Below are positions 20,727 through 32,500 of a stretch of DNA of 64,000 nt, piece after piece; the stretch's first letter is position 1; every line of letters begins with the position of its first letter. The DNA lies in NCBI GenBank assembly GCA_004194705.1, contig SADC01001035.1, forward strand, positions 19,479-83,478, in the 5' to 3' direction. The notes below the pieces were generated by a model that saw nothing but the letters and a program-made list of their open reading frames with translations, had not been told where the DNA came from and did not search any database. This stretch comes from Ditylenchus dipsaci (lineage: Eukaryota; Nematoda; Chromadorea; Rhabditida; Anguinidae). Made by a program: the position numbers and the translations under genes.

Positions 20727-20795
20727 CATGTTGGCTCAGTGGGTAGTGGCTCAGGGTCTTACCACTCGGGTGGTCGGTTCGAATCCGGACAGTGG
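20727..20795 (+). repeat. tRNA-derived module with A and B boxes
   Basis: TGGCTCAGTGGGTAGTGG fits the tRNA A-box region and GGTTCGAATCC fits the B-box exactly, about 40 bp apart, so an internal Pol III promoter is plausible. The T-stem has a mismatch and the acceptor ends do not pair well, so a functional tRNA is unlikely. A run of T follows near 20803. Best read as a SINE-like tRNA fossil captured inside the CACGG composite. Confidence 0.55.
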
Positions 20796-21170
20796 CAGGA
20801 TACTTTTTTTCCAGTAGAATACCACCTCGATTCCAGTGGAATACCACCTCGATTCCAGTGGAATACCACCTAATTCCATTGGAATCCCACCTTATTGCCA
20901 CTGGAACACCACCGAATTCCCTCACGCATCCGATGGCACTCCCACTGGTGATTTGGTGGTGAACCAGTAGGAATTAGGTGGGATCCCACTGGAATTTTTT
21001 TTATCCGTGTTCATTTGGGTGCATAATCAAATCATTATTAATATTTTTTTTTCAAATTGTCGCTCAAACAAATGACCGGTTGCTATGTAAATAGAAACTC
21101 CGCTCTCTTTCTCTTCTAACACCCTCGTTGCTTGTGAAATATGTCCTTGCGTCATTGGACAACCTCTTTT

Positions 21171-21243
21171 TATATAAATTTGACGTCAACAATCATCTAG
21201 TTGCTTTTTTTTCTTCTTCCAGTTTTCAATTTCTTTTCTGGTA
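21171..21243 (+). promoter_or_regulatory. Candidate core promoter and 5' leader of the F-box gene (copy 1)
   Basis: A TATATAAATT stretch lies about 70 nt before the start codon. It is followed at once by a perfect TGACGTCA palindrome (21181-21188), the cAMP-response-element consensus. The rest of the leader is pyrimidine-rich. Both motifs are identical in copy 2. That a transcript starts just downstream is inference. Confidence 0.4.
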
Positions 21244-24200
21244 ATGGTCAAAACCCAAATAGAGGATCTGAGTGATAGTATTCTGGTGCACACCTTCCAA
21301 CTACTACCCTTCTACGACCGTCTTAATTTAGAGCGGGTGTGCAGAAGATGGCGCAAACTGGCCGTGTGGGAGAGCTGGACAATTTTAAGAAGTTTTCCTT
21401 CAAGGAGTTTTTGCTAGATCCAGAGAATAAGCTGCATTATCCAGAAACGTTTCTCCAAAGTGGTCTATGAGTGTCAGAAAAGGCAGATATCTTATGAAGA
21501 GGTAATTTGAGGCTCTTTTTGACCTCACATTTTTCGAAACTTTTGGCACTTATTGGGTTTAAAGGGGGGGGGTGTTCCAATTATTTAAAATAGTGTTTAA
21601 ACGACTCCTGGGTAATTTTATATGCTTTAAACAATGAAAAAAAAGTTATTTTTTTGACATTTTTCCACACAAAAAAAATGAATTTTTTGAAAAAAATTTT
21701 TGGCCAAAATTCGACTTTTGTCCTTGGTCCCCCAAGGCAATCAAACCTGAAAGCGTACCTGGATACCCCGAAAAGATGGAATTTGAACATAGTTTTTGTT
21801 GACTGGGGCCTACGGCATAACGATACTCTGGCATGGATACATTTTTATGCATCCAGAGTTACTTTCGAGTGATTTGTGTCTAAGGTGTGTCGGTGTGCGC
21901 ATCTCAACTCCAAGCCCCAAAGCGCCCTGCGCCCCCGAAGGGGGGCGCAGAGAGCTTGAGAGTTAGAGATGCGCGCACTCACTTACCTTAGACATGATTC
22001 CGATCAAGACTCTTAATCAAAAATGCATTAAGAGACTCTTTTTGCCAAGCTCCAGTGACCGAAACGCGTTAGAATACACTAATATGAAGTAGTTGCCTTG
22101 GTACCCCAAAGCAAAGTCAAGTTTTGGTCAAAAATTTTTTGTTTTAAAAAATCCATTTTTTGTGTGGAAAAATGTTAGAAAATAACTGTTTTTTATCGTT
22201 TTAAGCATATAAAAATTACTTAGGAGTCGTTAAAACACTATTTTTAAATAAGTGAAAAACCAACCTCATCCTAAAATTTTTTTAAAATATCTTATAAAGA
22301 CGGTAATTGAGAAAAGCTAAAGTAATACATTTTTTATTATAAAAAACTCATTTTACAGACAAAAATACCGGAGCCGGCGCCCTTATTATACCCTGGCGCC
22401 CGGCTCCGAAATTTTTTATATTTTCCGGAACGTGCAAGTATGCGCACAATAGTCTACAGCTTTGTGAAAAAAATGAAAAAGCTTATTTTGAGAACTAAGG
22501 CAATCTCACAAAGAAACTTTCAGAAGTGTCTTTTTTGAAGATTATTTTTTCGCAGATTCGTAGAATTCGAATGGAAAATAAATTTAAAAAGCAGCGATCA
22601 TTTGAATTCTCGTCCCATCCAGTTATCTCTTATAAGAAATTAGAATCTGGGAGCTACCTGATAGTATTGTTACTTTGAACAAAAAAATTCAAATTTTTGT
22701 CTTTTTGACTAAAAGAAAAAATTTAACGCGCAATTTCGCTCCTCCGGCTTTCACGGCAACGGACTTTTTGCTGTGGGAATGGGTCAACAGAATGGCCATA
22801 TATGGCGGATAGCCCAGAAAAGTCGCTACAAAAGCTAAGGTTTTTTTCGTGACATCACTCTGAAAAAAGTCAAAATTTAAGGCTTATAGTAAAAAAAATT
22901 TAAATCGACATTTTGGGCATGACGTAAGATGAGTGTTTTGAAGCATATTGTTTATGTATTTTGGAAAACTTTTTTTTGAGCTTTGCGTAATCGATTATGG
23001 GGCATCTTTAAAGCATAAGCACCCAGCCACAATACAAAAAAAAATATTTAACGGTCATAATGATTAGCTGGAGTCAGTTATAGGAAAATTTATAAAATTT
23101 GAAAGAAATTTGAATTTCGGTCTTGGCACGAAAACTCCCTTTCGCGATTTTTATTTATTTGACATGCTGTGGCTATTCTTTACATAAATAAACTTGAAAG
23201 AATTCAAATAGATCCCAAAAAATGAAAACTTATTTCAATTTTTCGAAAATTTTAATTTTTTTTGAAAAGCAGAATGCCACAACCTATTCCGAACTCTACC
23301 CCAATCTGCAAAAAAAATCTGTCAACTAGCTCTTTGAAAAAAGACAATTCTGAAGGTTCCCTTGTGATAGGTGTGTACCGAACTCCTCGATTAGCCCAGT
23401 ATACGGTTAACATCTTTTTCAGTTCGAGACCCTGTTTACCAGATGCGGCAAATACCTAGAAGAGTTGAGTCTCGAAAAATTTTCAAATTTACGGAGGCAT
23501 TTGCTTCAATATTGCCCATGGTGCCCGCACTAAGACATCTGCACATGGCTGGACTGGTGGAAAGTGGGGTCTATTGCAGAAACTAGCTGGATGGTTACCT
23601 CAATTAAAATCTATTGTGTTTCACAACATGGTAAATAGCATATCTTTCAAAAAATATGTTAATTTTTGTCAATATTTAGCACTATCAACTGACCAATAGC
23701 CTGGTTATATTCTGAGCCAAGCTTCGAAATTGAAAGTACCTAGAGATCAAGCAGTGTATCATGGGCCAGTTATTCAGTAATGGGATTCTCTACAACGAAA
23801 ATGGCTCATCGGTCAAATTTCCCACAAATCTCAGGTAAAAACTGTGGTCGACTCTCAATGAATGCACACCCCCTCAAGTTCGTTCCGTCTTAGGGTCCGT
23901 AAATTTTTTAGTCCAATTTGGATATTTTGCCAAACAAGACTGGGTCAATCAAGGCAGTAAGGGATCTTCTTTAAAGACCATGATTTTTGAACGCAGCGGC
24001 ATGTGCAAAATTTGAATTGGCGGGACACTTCTCTTTGGTCTTGCACTGCACTCTTTACAGTTACATCAAACGACTCGAAAGAGTAAGTGCGAAGTGCGAG
24101 ACAAAAAAAAGTGTCCCCCGCTAATTCGAATTTCGCGCATGCGCTGCGCGCAACAAAAACCATGGTCCTTTAAGAAAACTTTCAATTTTTTTCGTTAATG

Positions 24201-25589
24201 CTAAAATAATTGTGATACTTGCGATTATTAGAACTAGATTGACGGATCAGGTTGGTTAAAAAAATTTAAAAATGGTTGTTGAAAAAAGTGTCGGAGCCTA
24301 GGCGGAAACGAACTATATACGGGTTTCCATTTATAGAGAGTCGACTGCTTATTTTAATTTTTTTATTGATTATTTTAAAATTTCAGGTATTTGAGTATAG
24401 ATGAAAGTGTGGAAAGTGCTCAATTTACTTCAGAAATTAGGAGAGCAATGCCCTAAATTGGAGTGTTTGAATTATGCGGCCCATGTTATCAATATAGACA
24501 AGACCTTGGCCAAGGGTAGGTGTTAACAAAATCAGATTTTTTCGGAAAATTAATATTGTCAAAAGTTAAATTCAAAGGTTGAAAAAGTAAAAATTCAAAT
24601 CTTAAGGTTGAGATATCTGCAAATCAGACTAGAATACCAGCAAAACAGCAATTTGTGGATTGTCTAGACTCTTTGTCAACCTACAAGCTCTGGAGCTGTA
24701 TTGTGATCGATCAAAGGGGTGTTTTTTGCAGACAAAGTTGGTTTTTTTAAATATTTAATCCTAGAAACCAAAGCTGAGTATCATGTTTCAGACCCTCAAG
24801 ACAGTAGTTGAAAAATGTGGAAAGCTAGAGCACGTGTCTCTAGCAGGAGAAGATCCTTCCAATTCAGCCCTCAGTATTTTGATCTATTGGCCCTGTCCAA
24901 ACTGGACCAACTTACTTCACTCGAGATCAGGACTTGTGACAAGTACGACTGCAAACAGGTCCAAGCTCTCTTTCAAGCTGTTTATGAAAGAAAAAAATTA
25001 GAGGTAAATTTATATTTTTAGCTTTTCAGATACATTTATTAGTGTCTTTAGCACTTTGAAACTGACGCTATTATCCCAGCTGAACATATCTGCAAAGCAT
25101 TATCTATTTGCAAGGTAATTTTAATTTTGAAATGACGAAAAAGTGTAAAAAAGTGGCGATGCGGACTGTACAGTTAACCTTCGAAAAAACCGCAACGCTG
25201 AACAAAAAAATAAGCACCCAATTGGGGCTGTTATGTAATATCTCACGTATTTTCCCAACTGTAACAAAAAAATATCTTTTATGCACACAAAACATTTTGC
25301 ATCCTCACCAATTCCAGAACCTACGCCGACTGGCAGTACATTCCTTGGACAGCTCTGGCTATTCCGCCATTTGCAAAACCATGCTGTCATCACATAAAGA
25401 TGAGATCCTGCCGAAAACAGTTACAGATTCCAGAATTCTGCAAATAAGGGTGGCTTCTTATGGATCGCTCAAATGTGACTACCCTGACAATGCTTGGATC
25501 AAAATTGGAGGAGAGTATGAAGCTGGAGTTTTTGACCATCCAAATCAGAAAGAAGAATTAGATTAGGAAAGCTGTCTAGTGTGGCGTGA
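21244..25589 (+). CDS. F-box / leucine-rich-repeat protein, copy 1, many frame breaks
   Basis: Copy of the gene at 50703-55564 with the same exon order: 21244-21501, 23423-23630, 23680-23834, 24387-24515, 24607 to about 24718, 24765-25003, 25052-25114, 25318-25589 (stop TGA at 25587-25589). The F-box itself is in frame here. Downstream exons carry roughly a dozen 1-2 nt indels relative to copy 2, for example a lost G after GAGAGCTG and an extra A in CCAGAAACG in exon 1. Others are a 2-nt loss in exon 2, an extra T in exon 4 and several in exons 5, 6 and 8. The copy-1 ERM exons show none. Either this contig is poorly polished near its end, or this allele is decaying. The same upstream TATA-like and CRE-like sites are present as in copy 2. 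Confidence 0.75.
21545..22270. mobile_element. Core-family MITE, type b termini, in F-box intron 1 (copy 1)
   Basis: Left end GGCACTTATTGGGTTTAAAG, then a G homopolymer and AATAGTGTTTAAACGACTCC, TAATTTTATATGCTTTAAAC. The right arm repeats these blocks in reverse up to about 22270, where the outermost bases have decayed. The interior 21790-22040 is the shared core, opposite in orientation to 6350-6560. Copy 2 has it at about 51003-52255, enlarged by the nested insertion 51453-51978. Confidence 0.7.
22280..23422 (+). other. Remaining part of F-box intron 1 (copy 1)
   Basis: The first intron (21502-23422) holds the type b element and then this AT-rich stretch. It has a GC-rich inverted repeat GGAGCCGGCGCCC / GGCGCCCGGCTCC (22371-22407). 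It also repeats the phrase CGCTCCTCCGGCTTTCACG (22738) that occurs near 19419 upstream of the gene. Confidence 0.45.
23975..24169. mobile_element. TTAA-flanked MITE, TTTGAATTGGCG family (F-box intron, copy 1)
   Basis: TTAA at 23971-23974 and 24170-24173. Ends AGACCATGATTTTTG and CATGGTCC are inverted. The interior has GCAAAATTTGAATTGGCGGG and TTCTCTTTGGTCTTGCAC with mirrored complements. It lies in the intron between F-box exons 3 and 4. Copy 2 has it at 53950-54140. Confidence 0.72.
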
Positions 25590-25916
25590 GTTTGCACTTG
25601 ACACTAATTTTTCTCAAGCAAAATAATATTCTTCTAGGAGCTACATGTAGAAAGATCACCTCAACATTCGTGGACTGCATCATTTGTATATTTTTGTATG
25701 AAACTACCTACTTTTGGTGAAAGGGCGTTTTGCCCACTTTGGACATTTGTCTTATGTTTATGTTTGTCTTATGTATTATTAACTGTTAACTTTTATTTTA
25801 GTAGTCAGAATTTTTGAATAATTGTCCAAAGTGCGGACGACTTACGCAGCAACTTTTAATTATTGCTTACAATGTCGATAAATTGCCAAAGCTAAAATTT
25901 ATTATTAAAAAGACTA

Positions 25917-25922
25917 AATAAA
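25917..25922 (+). terminator. Polyadenylation signal AATAAA downstream of F-box gene, copy 1
   Basis: AATAAA lies about 330 nt after the stop codon, in an A-rich stretch containing further AATAAA-like hexamers (around 25937-25950). The equivalent in copy 2 is 55899-55904. The exact cleavage site is not visible. Confidence 0.4.
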
Positions 25923-26111
25923 ATACGTTTCAAATAAAAAAATAAAACATTAGATCTATTGAAAATATAGTTATTGAACACGTTCAGAGAAACTAAAATA
26001 CTAGAACACCAGAAACACTACAGATGCTGATTTGGTCAGGAAAAGGCTAGAATGCGCGGCAAAAAATATTTTTTTCTGTCACGAAAGATGAGATGGATCG
26101 AAAAAAGGGTT

Positions 26112-26340
26112 CTATTCGGTTATCCGGACCCCACCAAATTATGCCGCTTATTTGGAAGAGTTCTGGTGGCGGAATTCGATAAAAGATGAAAATCCTTTTT
26201 ATGAATTGTTGAAAGCTATTGTGCACTTGTGTTCTCCGAAATAAATAAAGATGTTATGTTTTTCAAAGCAAGAAGTAATTCAAAGCACAAAGTAACATAT
26301 TTTCGACAAGATTAAGGTGGGGTCCGGATAACCGAATTGT
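26112..26340. mobile_element. MITE with TTCGGTTATCCGGACCCCAC ends (copy 1)
   Basis: Left end ATTCGGTTATCCGGACCCCA and the complement of the right end GTGGGGTCCGGATAACCGAA are perfect inverted repeats about 200 bp apart, of the GGTTATCCGG mariner-MITE type seen at 4711-5040. It lies just beyond the F-box polyadenylation region. Copy 2 has it at about 56098-56319. A short ORF across it (AYLEEFWWRNSIKDENPFYE) has no family I recognise. Confidence 0.6.
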
Positions 26341-26355
26341 ACCACTCTTAGTGCC

Positions 26356-26610
26356 ACATACTGTATTTTCTCTCTATCAACCTCCACTCTCTAATAATCC
26401 CCAGCCTACGGACCTTATATCTCAATCTAGAGCAAACATTTCGCAAATCTGTTTTTCGCATTTTCTTAATTAGCACGAGCACTCCTGATTCCATTTTTCA
26501 GATGTCGGATGAGTAACCGAAAATTTCAAAATAGACTCAAATTTTTTCCGATTTCTCAAGGGTTGAAAAAAAAATCTCCCATGGGGGTTTAATAAAAAAA
26601 TACGGTAATG
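26356..26610. mobile_element. ACCGTATTTTCTC-type MITE (copy 1)
   Basis: Starts TACTGTATTTTCTCTCTATC and ends with the inverted counterpart, which is clearer in copy 2 (TTTAATAGAGAAAATACGGT near 56570-56590). Member of the same dispersed end family as 1790-1975. Confidence 0.5.
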
Positions 26611-27006
26611 ACGAATTTCTGATAGATAAAACTAGAGCACAAGTAGAACAAACTGAAATGGATAATTGCGGACAAGTTGGAAATGCACTTGCAACGAAGC
26701 TGTTTGAATGTCAGACAAAGAGGATAAGATAAATCCAATCCAAAAAAGTCCATAAAGAGGAAAATTTGGCGACGGTCGTTGACGTTTGTAGAATACAGTC
26801 AAGTGGGATTATTGACACCTTTTTACATAAAGTGTCTGGTCACTCTATTGTCCATGCCAGCTTAAGGGGCATTCCCACGCTAATAAGAGGTGGTGCTTAG
26901 GAATTCAATTTTTTCCTAATTATTGAACTTCTGTACAAAATTTTCAACTAGGTTTCTAAAAAAAAAGACCTAGGATTTAATTTTAGGTATGGGTTTTGTT
27001 AGAAAC

Positions 27007-27458
27007 TAGGGTTGGGCAATTGGCCGGCCAAATAGAAATCGGCAAGTGGCCAAAATCCGGCCAAATTCCTATTACATCAGGTTTCACTAACTAAACTTTT
27101 TTATTCCAACAACTATAACATTTCAATCAAATTCATTCATAAACACATCAAATTCATTATCAAAAAGATTAGTTGTCTCGATTTTTTCTTCATGAGATTC
27201 CTCATCCACGTCTTCCACATACTGTTCCGCTTGCGTCGATTTGAATAAGTTGGCGAACTCCAGCGTGAGATTGTTTTTATGAAGGTCACCTGCGAAGCCG
27301 TTTTCACGTTGTATGTATCTCGCATTGCAAAACATACAGTAACACAACGATACTTTTCCAGTTGCGCTTTTTTCCTCCACGCGTTTGTAGTAGCTCCATC
27401 ACCAAGCTAGCGGTTTTGACATTTTCTAGTTCTATAAACTGACAATAATAAATATTTT
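27007..27458. mobile_element. hAT-like element truncated by the gap (copy 1)
   Basis: Left end TAGGGTTGGGCAATTGGCCG and the interior match 56993-57672. The right part is lost at the N run. Confidence 0.8.
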
Positions 27459-27475
27459 NNNNNNNNNNNNNNNNN
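27459..27475. other. Assembly gap (17 N)
   Basis: Seventeen N bases interrupt a hAT-like element that is intact in copy 2 (56993-57672). Sequence right of the gap does not continue that element. It restarts about 2 kb beyond the 3' end of the copy-2 ERM gene. This supports a scaffold join between two contigs rather than a small local gap. Confidence 0.99.
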
Positions 27476-27659
27476 CCACGGTCGGGTCGTGCACTTTCCG
27501 TGTGAGTAATGAAGCCGACAATTTAAGCAAAAACTGCTTTCGGCTTTGTTGGAAGCTGCGAGATTCTTTTATCCATCTCTAAAAAAACGTGTTGACCTCA
27601 TCTAAAATATTCCTAATTCGTCAGCCTCAAGGCATATTCTCTGCAGGATTACCTCTTAA

Positions 27660-27849
27660 AGGGCCATTGCCGTCCCGACAACGAGAATTTCAAGTGTTTG
27701 AATTGGCGCGGGACAGTTCTCTTTCGTCTTTCATTTTACTTTTGAGTCATTCGAAGCAAGTCAAAAGAGTACAATGAAAGACGAAAGAGAACTCTCCCGC
27801 GCGAATTCAAACATCTGAAATTCTCGTTGTCGGGGACGGCAATGGCCCT
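27660..27849. mobile_element. TTAA-flanked MITE, TTTGAATTGGCG family
   Basis: TTAA at 27656-27659 and 27850-27853. Clean inverted ends AGGGCCATTGCCGTCCC, close to piggyBac-type GGG/CCC termini. Inner palindrome contains GTTTGAATTGGCGCGGGACA and TTCTCTTTCGTCTTTCATTT with their complements. Of the three family members in the window this has the best-preserved symmetry. Confidence 0.8.
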
Positions 27850-29254
27850 TTAAACATTAGTTCAAAAATCTCGACTGGGTCTTCTTCACTTTTCGAGGTC
27901 CTCAAGTCCCTAATCCCAGTCAGGCCTAAAACTTCCAACGAAGCAACTTTTAATTTTTATTGGCTTCATTTAGTTTTTAAAGCCGCCATTTTTGGAGAAC
28001 ACCGCGTGATCCAGTTTTAATTATTACTTGGCTTGTGGACTTATGGAAAACCAGATTATAAATAACTTTATTTTTTTTAACTTTTTATGAAAAGAAAACA
28101 ATAAATCATATTTTTGAAATAAAAGATAAGGAACACATTATTAGTCGAACGAAGTCAAGATTTTTTTTCAATAGCAAAGTCAAATAAAAATATATGGATA
28201 AACAAATTTAGCAACAAATCTAGTCAAATGAAGGAATGGAATTAAGGTCGGAACATATCTGATAGAAAAAAAATTGGCGTTAAACATAGTGGTCTTGTTC
28301 ATTTTGTCCCAAAAAACAAAAATAGTTCTGATCGATTGGTCAAAATGTTGGAATGATTTAAAATCATTGATTTCTTTCAGCTAAAATAGCAATAAAAACA
28401 ACCAAATAATTAAGGGACAATAACTTTTTCGCTAAAAATTTGTTGAAAACCACAGGTGTGACCAAGCGCTTTTTAAATCTTTTAACAATGAACTAAAAAA
28501 AATTCTCAGTGTTTCTACGATGTTTTGAGCATTTTTTCTTAGCAAAATTTTCTTTTTTAATTGCCTTGGATAACCTAGGTAAGCCAAATTGTTTGTAACC
28601 TAAAATGCAACCTTAGTCCCAAGGCACATTTTTTGAAAAACAAAATTTTGGCAAAAACGCCCAAAACATGTTATAAACCACTGGAGATAAATTTCAGCCA
28701 CTAATTGGATAAAAACTTAGAAGTGCTTTGTTTTAGCTGTGATTTGGCCAAATTTGAGGCGAAAATATTAATTTGTGTGGAAAAAGCAAATTTACGGCAG
28801 AAAGAAGAACTTTTTCGGCGGCAGACAAGTTTTAGCGCCAAAAAAAGTATTGTCCATGAAGAGTAATATTTGAAAATGACTGCAGTATCTGAAAATATGA
28901 CCGCAAATCTCAATTCTTAATTCATTGGGCTGGTCATAGCAGCCATTTTGAGATATTTTTTGCTCTATCGAATAAAACCGATATACTTTAGTGGGAAAAT
29001 TCTGAAAATTTGAGTTTGACATAGGAAAAAACTTATGGCCCGATAAAAGTAACAAAAAACCACAGGGGGACCAAGGCATTTTTGGTGAATTTTGATTTGC
29101 TTTGGGGCCAAAGCATATTTTCATGGGATTCCAGGTTCGAATTTTTCTCTCAGCAAACATCATTTTTTGTTGGGAAATAGCCTTAAAATGATCTTAAAAG
29201 GATTAGTAACACTAAGGGTGGCTATATAGACCAGCCAGAAGCCACGAGAAATTC

Positions 29255-29380
29255 GTGGTCAATTTTCATAAGTCACGGTCATTTTTAGAAAATTACGGTC
29301 ATTTTTCAGAAATTCGGTCATTTTTCATAAGTTGCGGTCATTTATCAGAGATTTTCGGTAATTTTTCAGAAATATGGGGT
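29255..29380. repeat. Tandem array of ~20-bp CGGTCATTTTTCAGAAATT units
   Basis: About six degenerate units between 29255 and 29380, about 150 bp beyond the ERM stop codon. The array ends in AAATTAAATACCGCCCGT, a string almost shared with 19225-19245, suggesting a related element end. Confidence 0.55.
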
Positions 29381-29530
29381 CAAATTAAATACCGCCCGTC
29401 CATGAATAAGTTCGCAGTGCGATCTTTTTTGTCTCGCAACGACACAAAGCAATAAGAAAATGGCACAACTAAAACACACAACTCAAAATAGAAACTCTAC
29501 AACTGTCGTTCAGCGTAAGTTCTAATTGAT

Positions 29531-32500
29531 CTATAAATTTTCATACTGATCAATGCGCCTCTTCGTGTTGCCACCTAAAGCCGAAAATCAGGTTAAGATT
29601 TAATGCTGGTTTCAGTTTTGGTTTTACCTCTGATTTGTCTAAGTGTCTTGTACTTGTCACGACCAGCTCTACGGTTCTCCATGTGCAGCACGTCATAGTC
29701 GGTGATTCCTTTGTCATCTTTGACCATGTCTAGCTCTTTTGTCAGCATCTAGAACGGTGTAAAAATTAGTTTAGAAGAGTATTAGATCCACCCATTTTTT
29801 CCGATTTTTGGGTCGTTGGAAAAGAAGAGACGATGTAGTTATAGTAAATACGGTAAGTGAATTTATCATTTTTTAAAGTTTTTTCCGTTACTTTCCTGGA
29901 TTTCCAAGCAGTCTTTTTAGTAGGGATACCCATTTTCCCTCCGACTGTAAATTGTTAAAGCTTGTTTTTGCTATATAAAGCTTTTAATTTAGGATCGCTG
30001 GCTTACCTCTAACTTTCGTTTGATGTTGACATTTTGATCAGTGGCTGTGATGCGGTCCAACTCTCGCTGGGCAATTCACCATCTTGGTCGTTGCTAAGCT
30101 CTATAAATTAATTTAACAGTTAAGTTAAACTGATGAATAGGACGTTATGACTTACCAACATGGGCATAGTCAAATCGTCGATCCATTGTGCTCAAAGTTG
30201 TGTTCTTGCACACCATTATTATTGTTGTTGTTTGTGGTGTATTGAGTTGGCGGTAGCGCTGCTCTTCTACCTGTTGCTGCAGTTTGTTGGTTTCTGTGGT
30301 CTTGGCATCCACTAAAAATTTAAATATTAGATTCAGTGAACTCTTTCATGTGCGTCGGTTGATTCGTCAAAAAAGATATTTTGATTAAAAAAGACTTCAT
30401 TCCGCAACAGCCTCTAAATCCAATCGCCAAACTATCCATATGATTCCGAAAATTAAAAAAAAAAAACAAACAGTTAGGTTCAGTCGGTAGCCCGTGGTTC
30501 GGCTAGTTAATGTAACAACTGATTCTGACACGGCTTTTCAAAACGTCCGAAAAGGTCCGATTTAGATTTTTTAGAAGTGTTCCTATGGCGCAGTTGTAAA
30601 GCTTTTCGTGGCAGCATTTCACACAGCAAAATAGCCTATTTTCTTTCAAGTCACAATTTCTTTAAAGTCACATTCTATTTGTAACAGTATATAAAAAGCC
30701 CCCTCCCCCTTCTCAGCCAGCGCAAAATTTACTTTCCTCAGGAGAAAAATACCCGTAAATTCTTGCTTCTCATGGTCTGTAGGGATGCGGAAACTATTTT
30801 GTTTCTGAGAAATCGAAATAAAAAATTTTCGGTTTGCCTTGATCCCCCAAGGTAAATTTTTTTTGAAAATTTCAAAAAAAAATTTACTCGCTCTAAAACA
30901 TCTTTAAAGAGAATTAGGGCTGTATCGGAGGGAAGGGAATAAAAAGGGCCACTTTCATGGCAAAACCTTGAAAGAGTGAATTCTGGACTATTTCGAATGT
31001 CTTACCATTTTTTTTATACTGGGCCGTGGCAAAAAGAGACTGTATATCAGGGTTGCGATCTGGGTTGATTGATCAGAAAAAGTTTTTTTAGACGGTCAAA
31101 TCTGATGATTTTCGAAAAGGTTGATTGCTCAGAAAAAGGTTGATTTTGAAAGAGGAAGGTCGATTTGTCTGATTTCTGCAAAAAATAAATAAAAACTAGT
31201 CAAGATTACGAATTCCGACCAAGGTCGGTCGGAATTACGAATTCCGACCCGGCGCTCCACCGGCGGCGGTGCAAGTATGGCTGTAAATGAAGTGTTTCGG
31301 CAAATTAATGAATTTCGCAGGCAAATCGGCAAATGCTTTTATTTTTGGTAGTTTTCTTCTTAATTTTGATTTTTTCTGACTAGCATGTAGCCCAGGATCT
31401 TAGCTTTCTTACAAACTATCAACTGAGCAAATCAGGTTTGAAAACTGATTTGGATGAAAATTGTTTTGAATCGAGCAATTTGTTTCGAAAATTTGGTCCG
31501 CCTGATGACTTTATTCTTCAAATTTTTGAAATTCGGTGTGCTCAGTTGATAGCTTGTAGGAATTATGTCATCCAGGGCTATATGTCGGTCAAAAAATTTT
31601 GAAATTGAAAAGGAAATGACTAAGAATAAAATCATTTACATATTTGCCGTGATAATCTATTAGTTTGCCGGAAAAATTCACAGATTTGCCGGGAATTTTC
31701 AATATGAAGAAAATGAGAAATAGAAAGAAATAGAAATATAGAAACTCAGGCGTTTTTTTATAAAATAAGGCAGCTTTTCCTCACTCATTTTCATTACTTG
31801 AAAGTGACTCTGGCATGCATCCCGAGTTTCTATATGCGGTAGGCCCCAGTATTCAGAACTATGTTCAACATCTCTTTGTCAGTGGGCGCTGTATGATTAG
31901 TGGCCCCTGTATTATTCCCTTCCCCTTCCAATACATTCCTTATTCACTTTGAAAATCTTTGGGCTCCGATTTAAAAAAAAATTGAAATTTTCTGGATTCT
32001 TACCTTGGGGAGCAAGGCAAACTGTAAAAAGCTCTGTAATCTCTTTCTGACAATTGTTTCGTCCTTTCTGTTTGAAAAACAAGTCAAAACACCCTAAATT
32101 TGTATTTAGGTGTCAAAAGCTGATACTATTTGCAAGCAACATGTTAAAATGGTAAAATGACGTCATTTTGGAAAATGATCGGTCATATGACCGCTTTATA
32201 AAATGACCGGTCATTTTAACAACTCTAAAGAATTACCACCACCAAAAAGTTGAATTTGCGGACCTGTGCACTGGGTTCAATCTATTTTCACAAGTTCACT
32301 TTTTTGTCTAAAATCACCTGTTGTGCGCATTTCAGCCACCTGAGCCTCTCGGAAGGTGATCTCACTGACCAGACGGCCCCTCTCCTCCTCGCTCATAAGT
32401 CTTTCAGACTGCAGCTGCTTGGTCAGGTTCATCAGCTCCTGTTCCTTGGTTTCAAGGTCTCGCTTAGCCTAAAAAAATAACCATACAGTCAACTTCGATA

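Larger units (their letters stand above)
19685..21009. mobile_element. CACGG-ended composite element with CCAGTGG subterminal repeats (copy 1 only)
   Basis: Copy 2 shows the empty site GGCCAAATTCATTTGGGTGC near 50463. Ends are CACGGAAAAATGAAGTCC and the complement of CACGGATAAAAAAAATTCC, with a 2-3 bp duplication (TT or TTC). Both ends carry dense inverted arrays around CCAGTGGAAT and CCACTGGAATT, such as CACTA-type (CMC) elements have in their subterminal regions. The middle holds a nested mariner-type MITE (20103-20385) and a tRNA-like module (20727-20795). No transposase. The CACTA assignment is inference from end sequence and duplication length. Confidence 0.82.

Noticed and set aside
20727..20795. 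A functional tRNA gene
   Set aside because: A and B boxes are present, but the T-stem has a mismatch, the acceptor stem does not pair, and the module is embedded in a mobile element.
25108..25393. Open frames overlapping the intron between F-box exons 7 and 8, both strands
   Set aside because: They extend across a GT-AG intron; only the part after 25318 matches the LRR-protein frame. The minus-strand frames are shadows.
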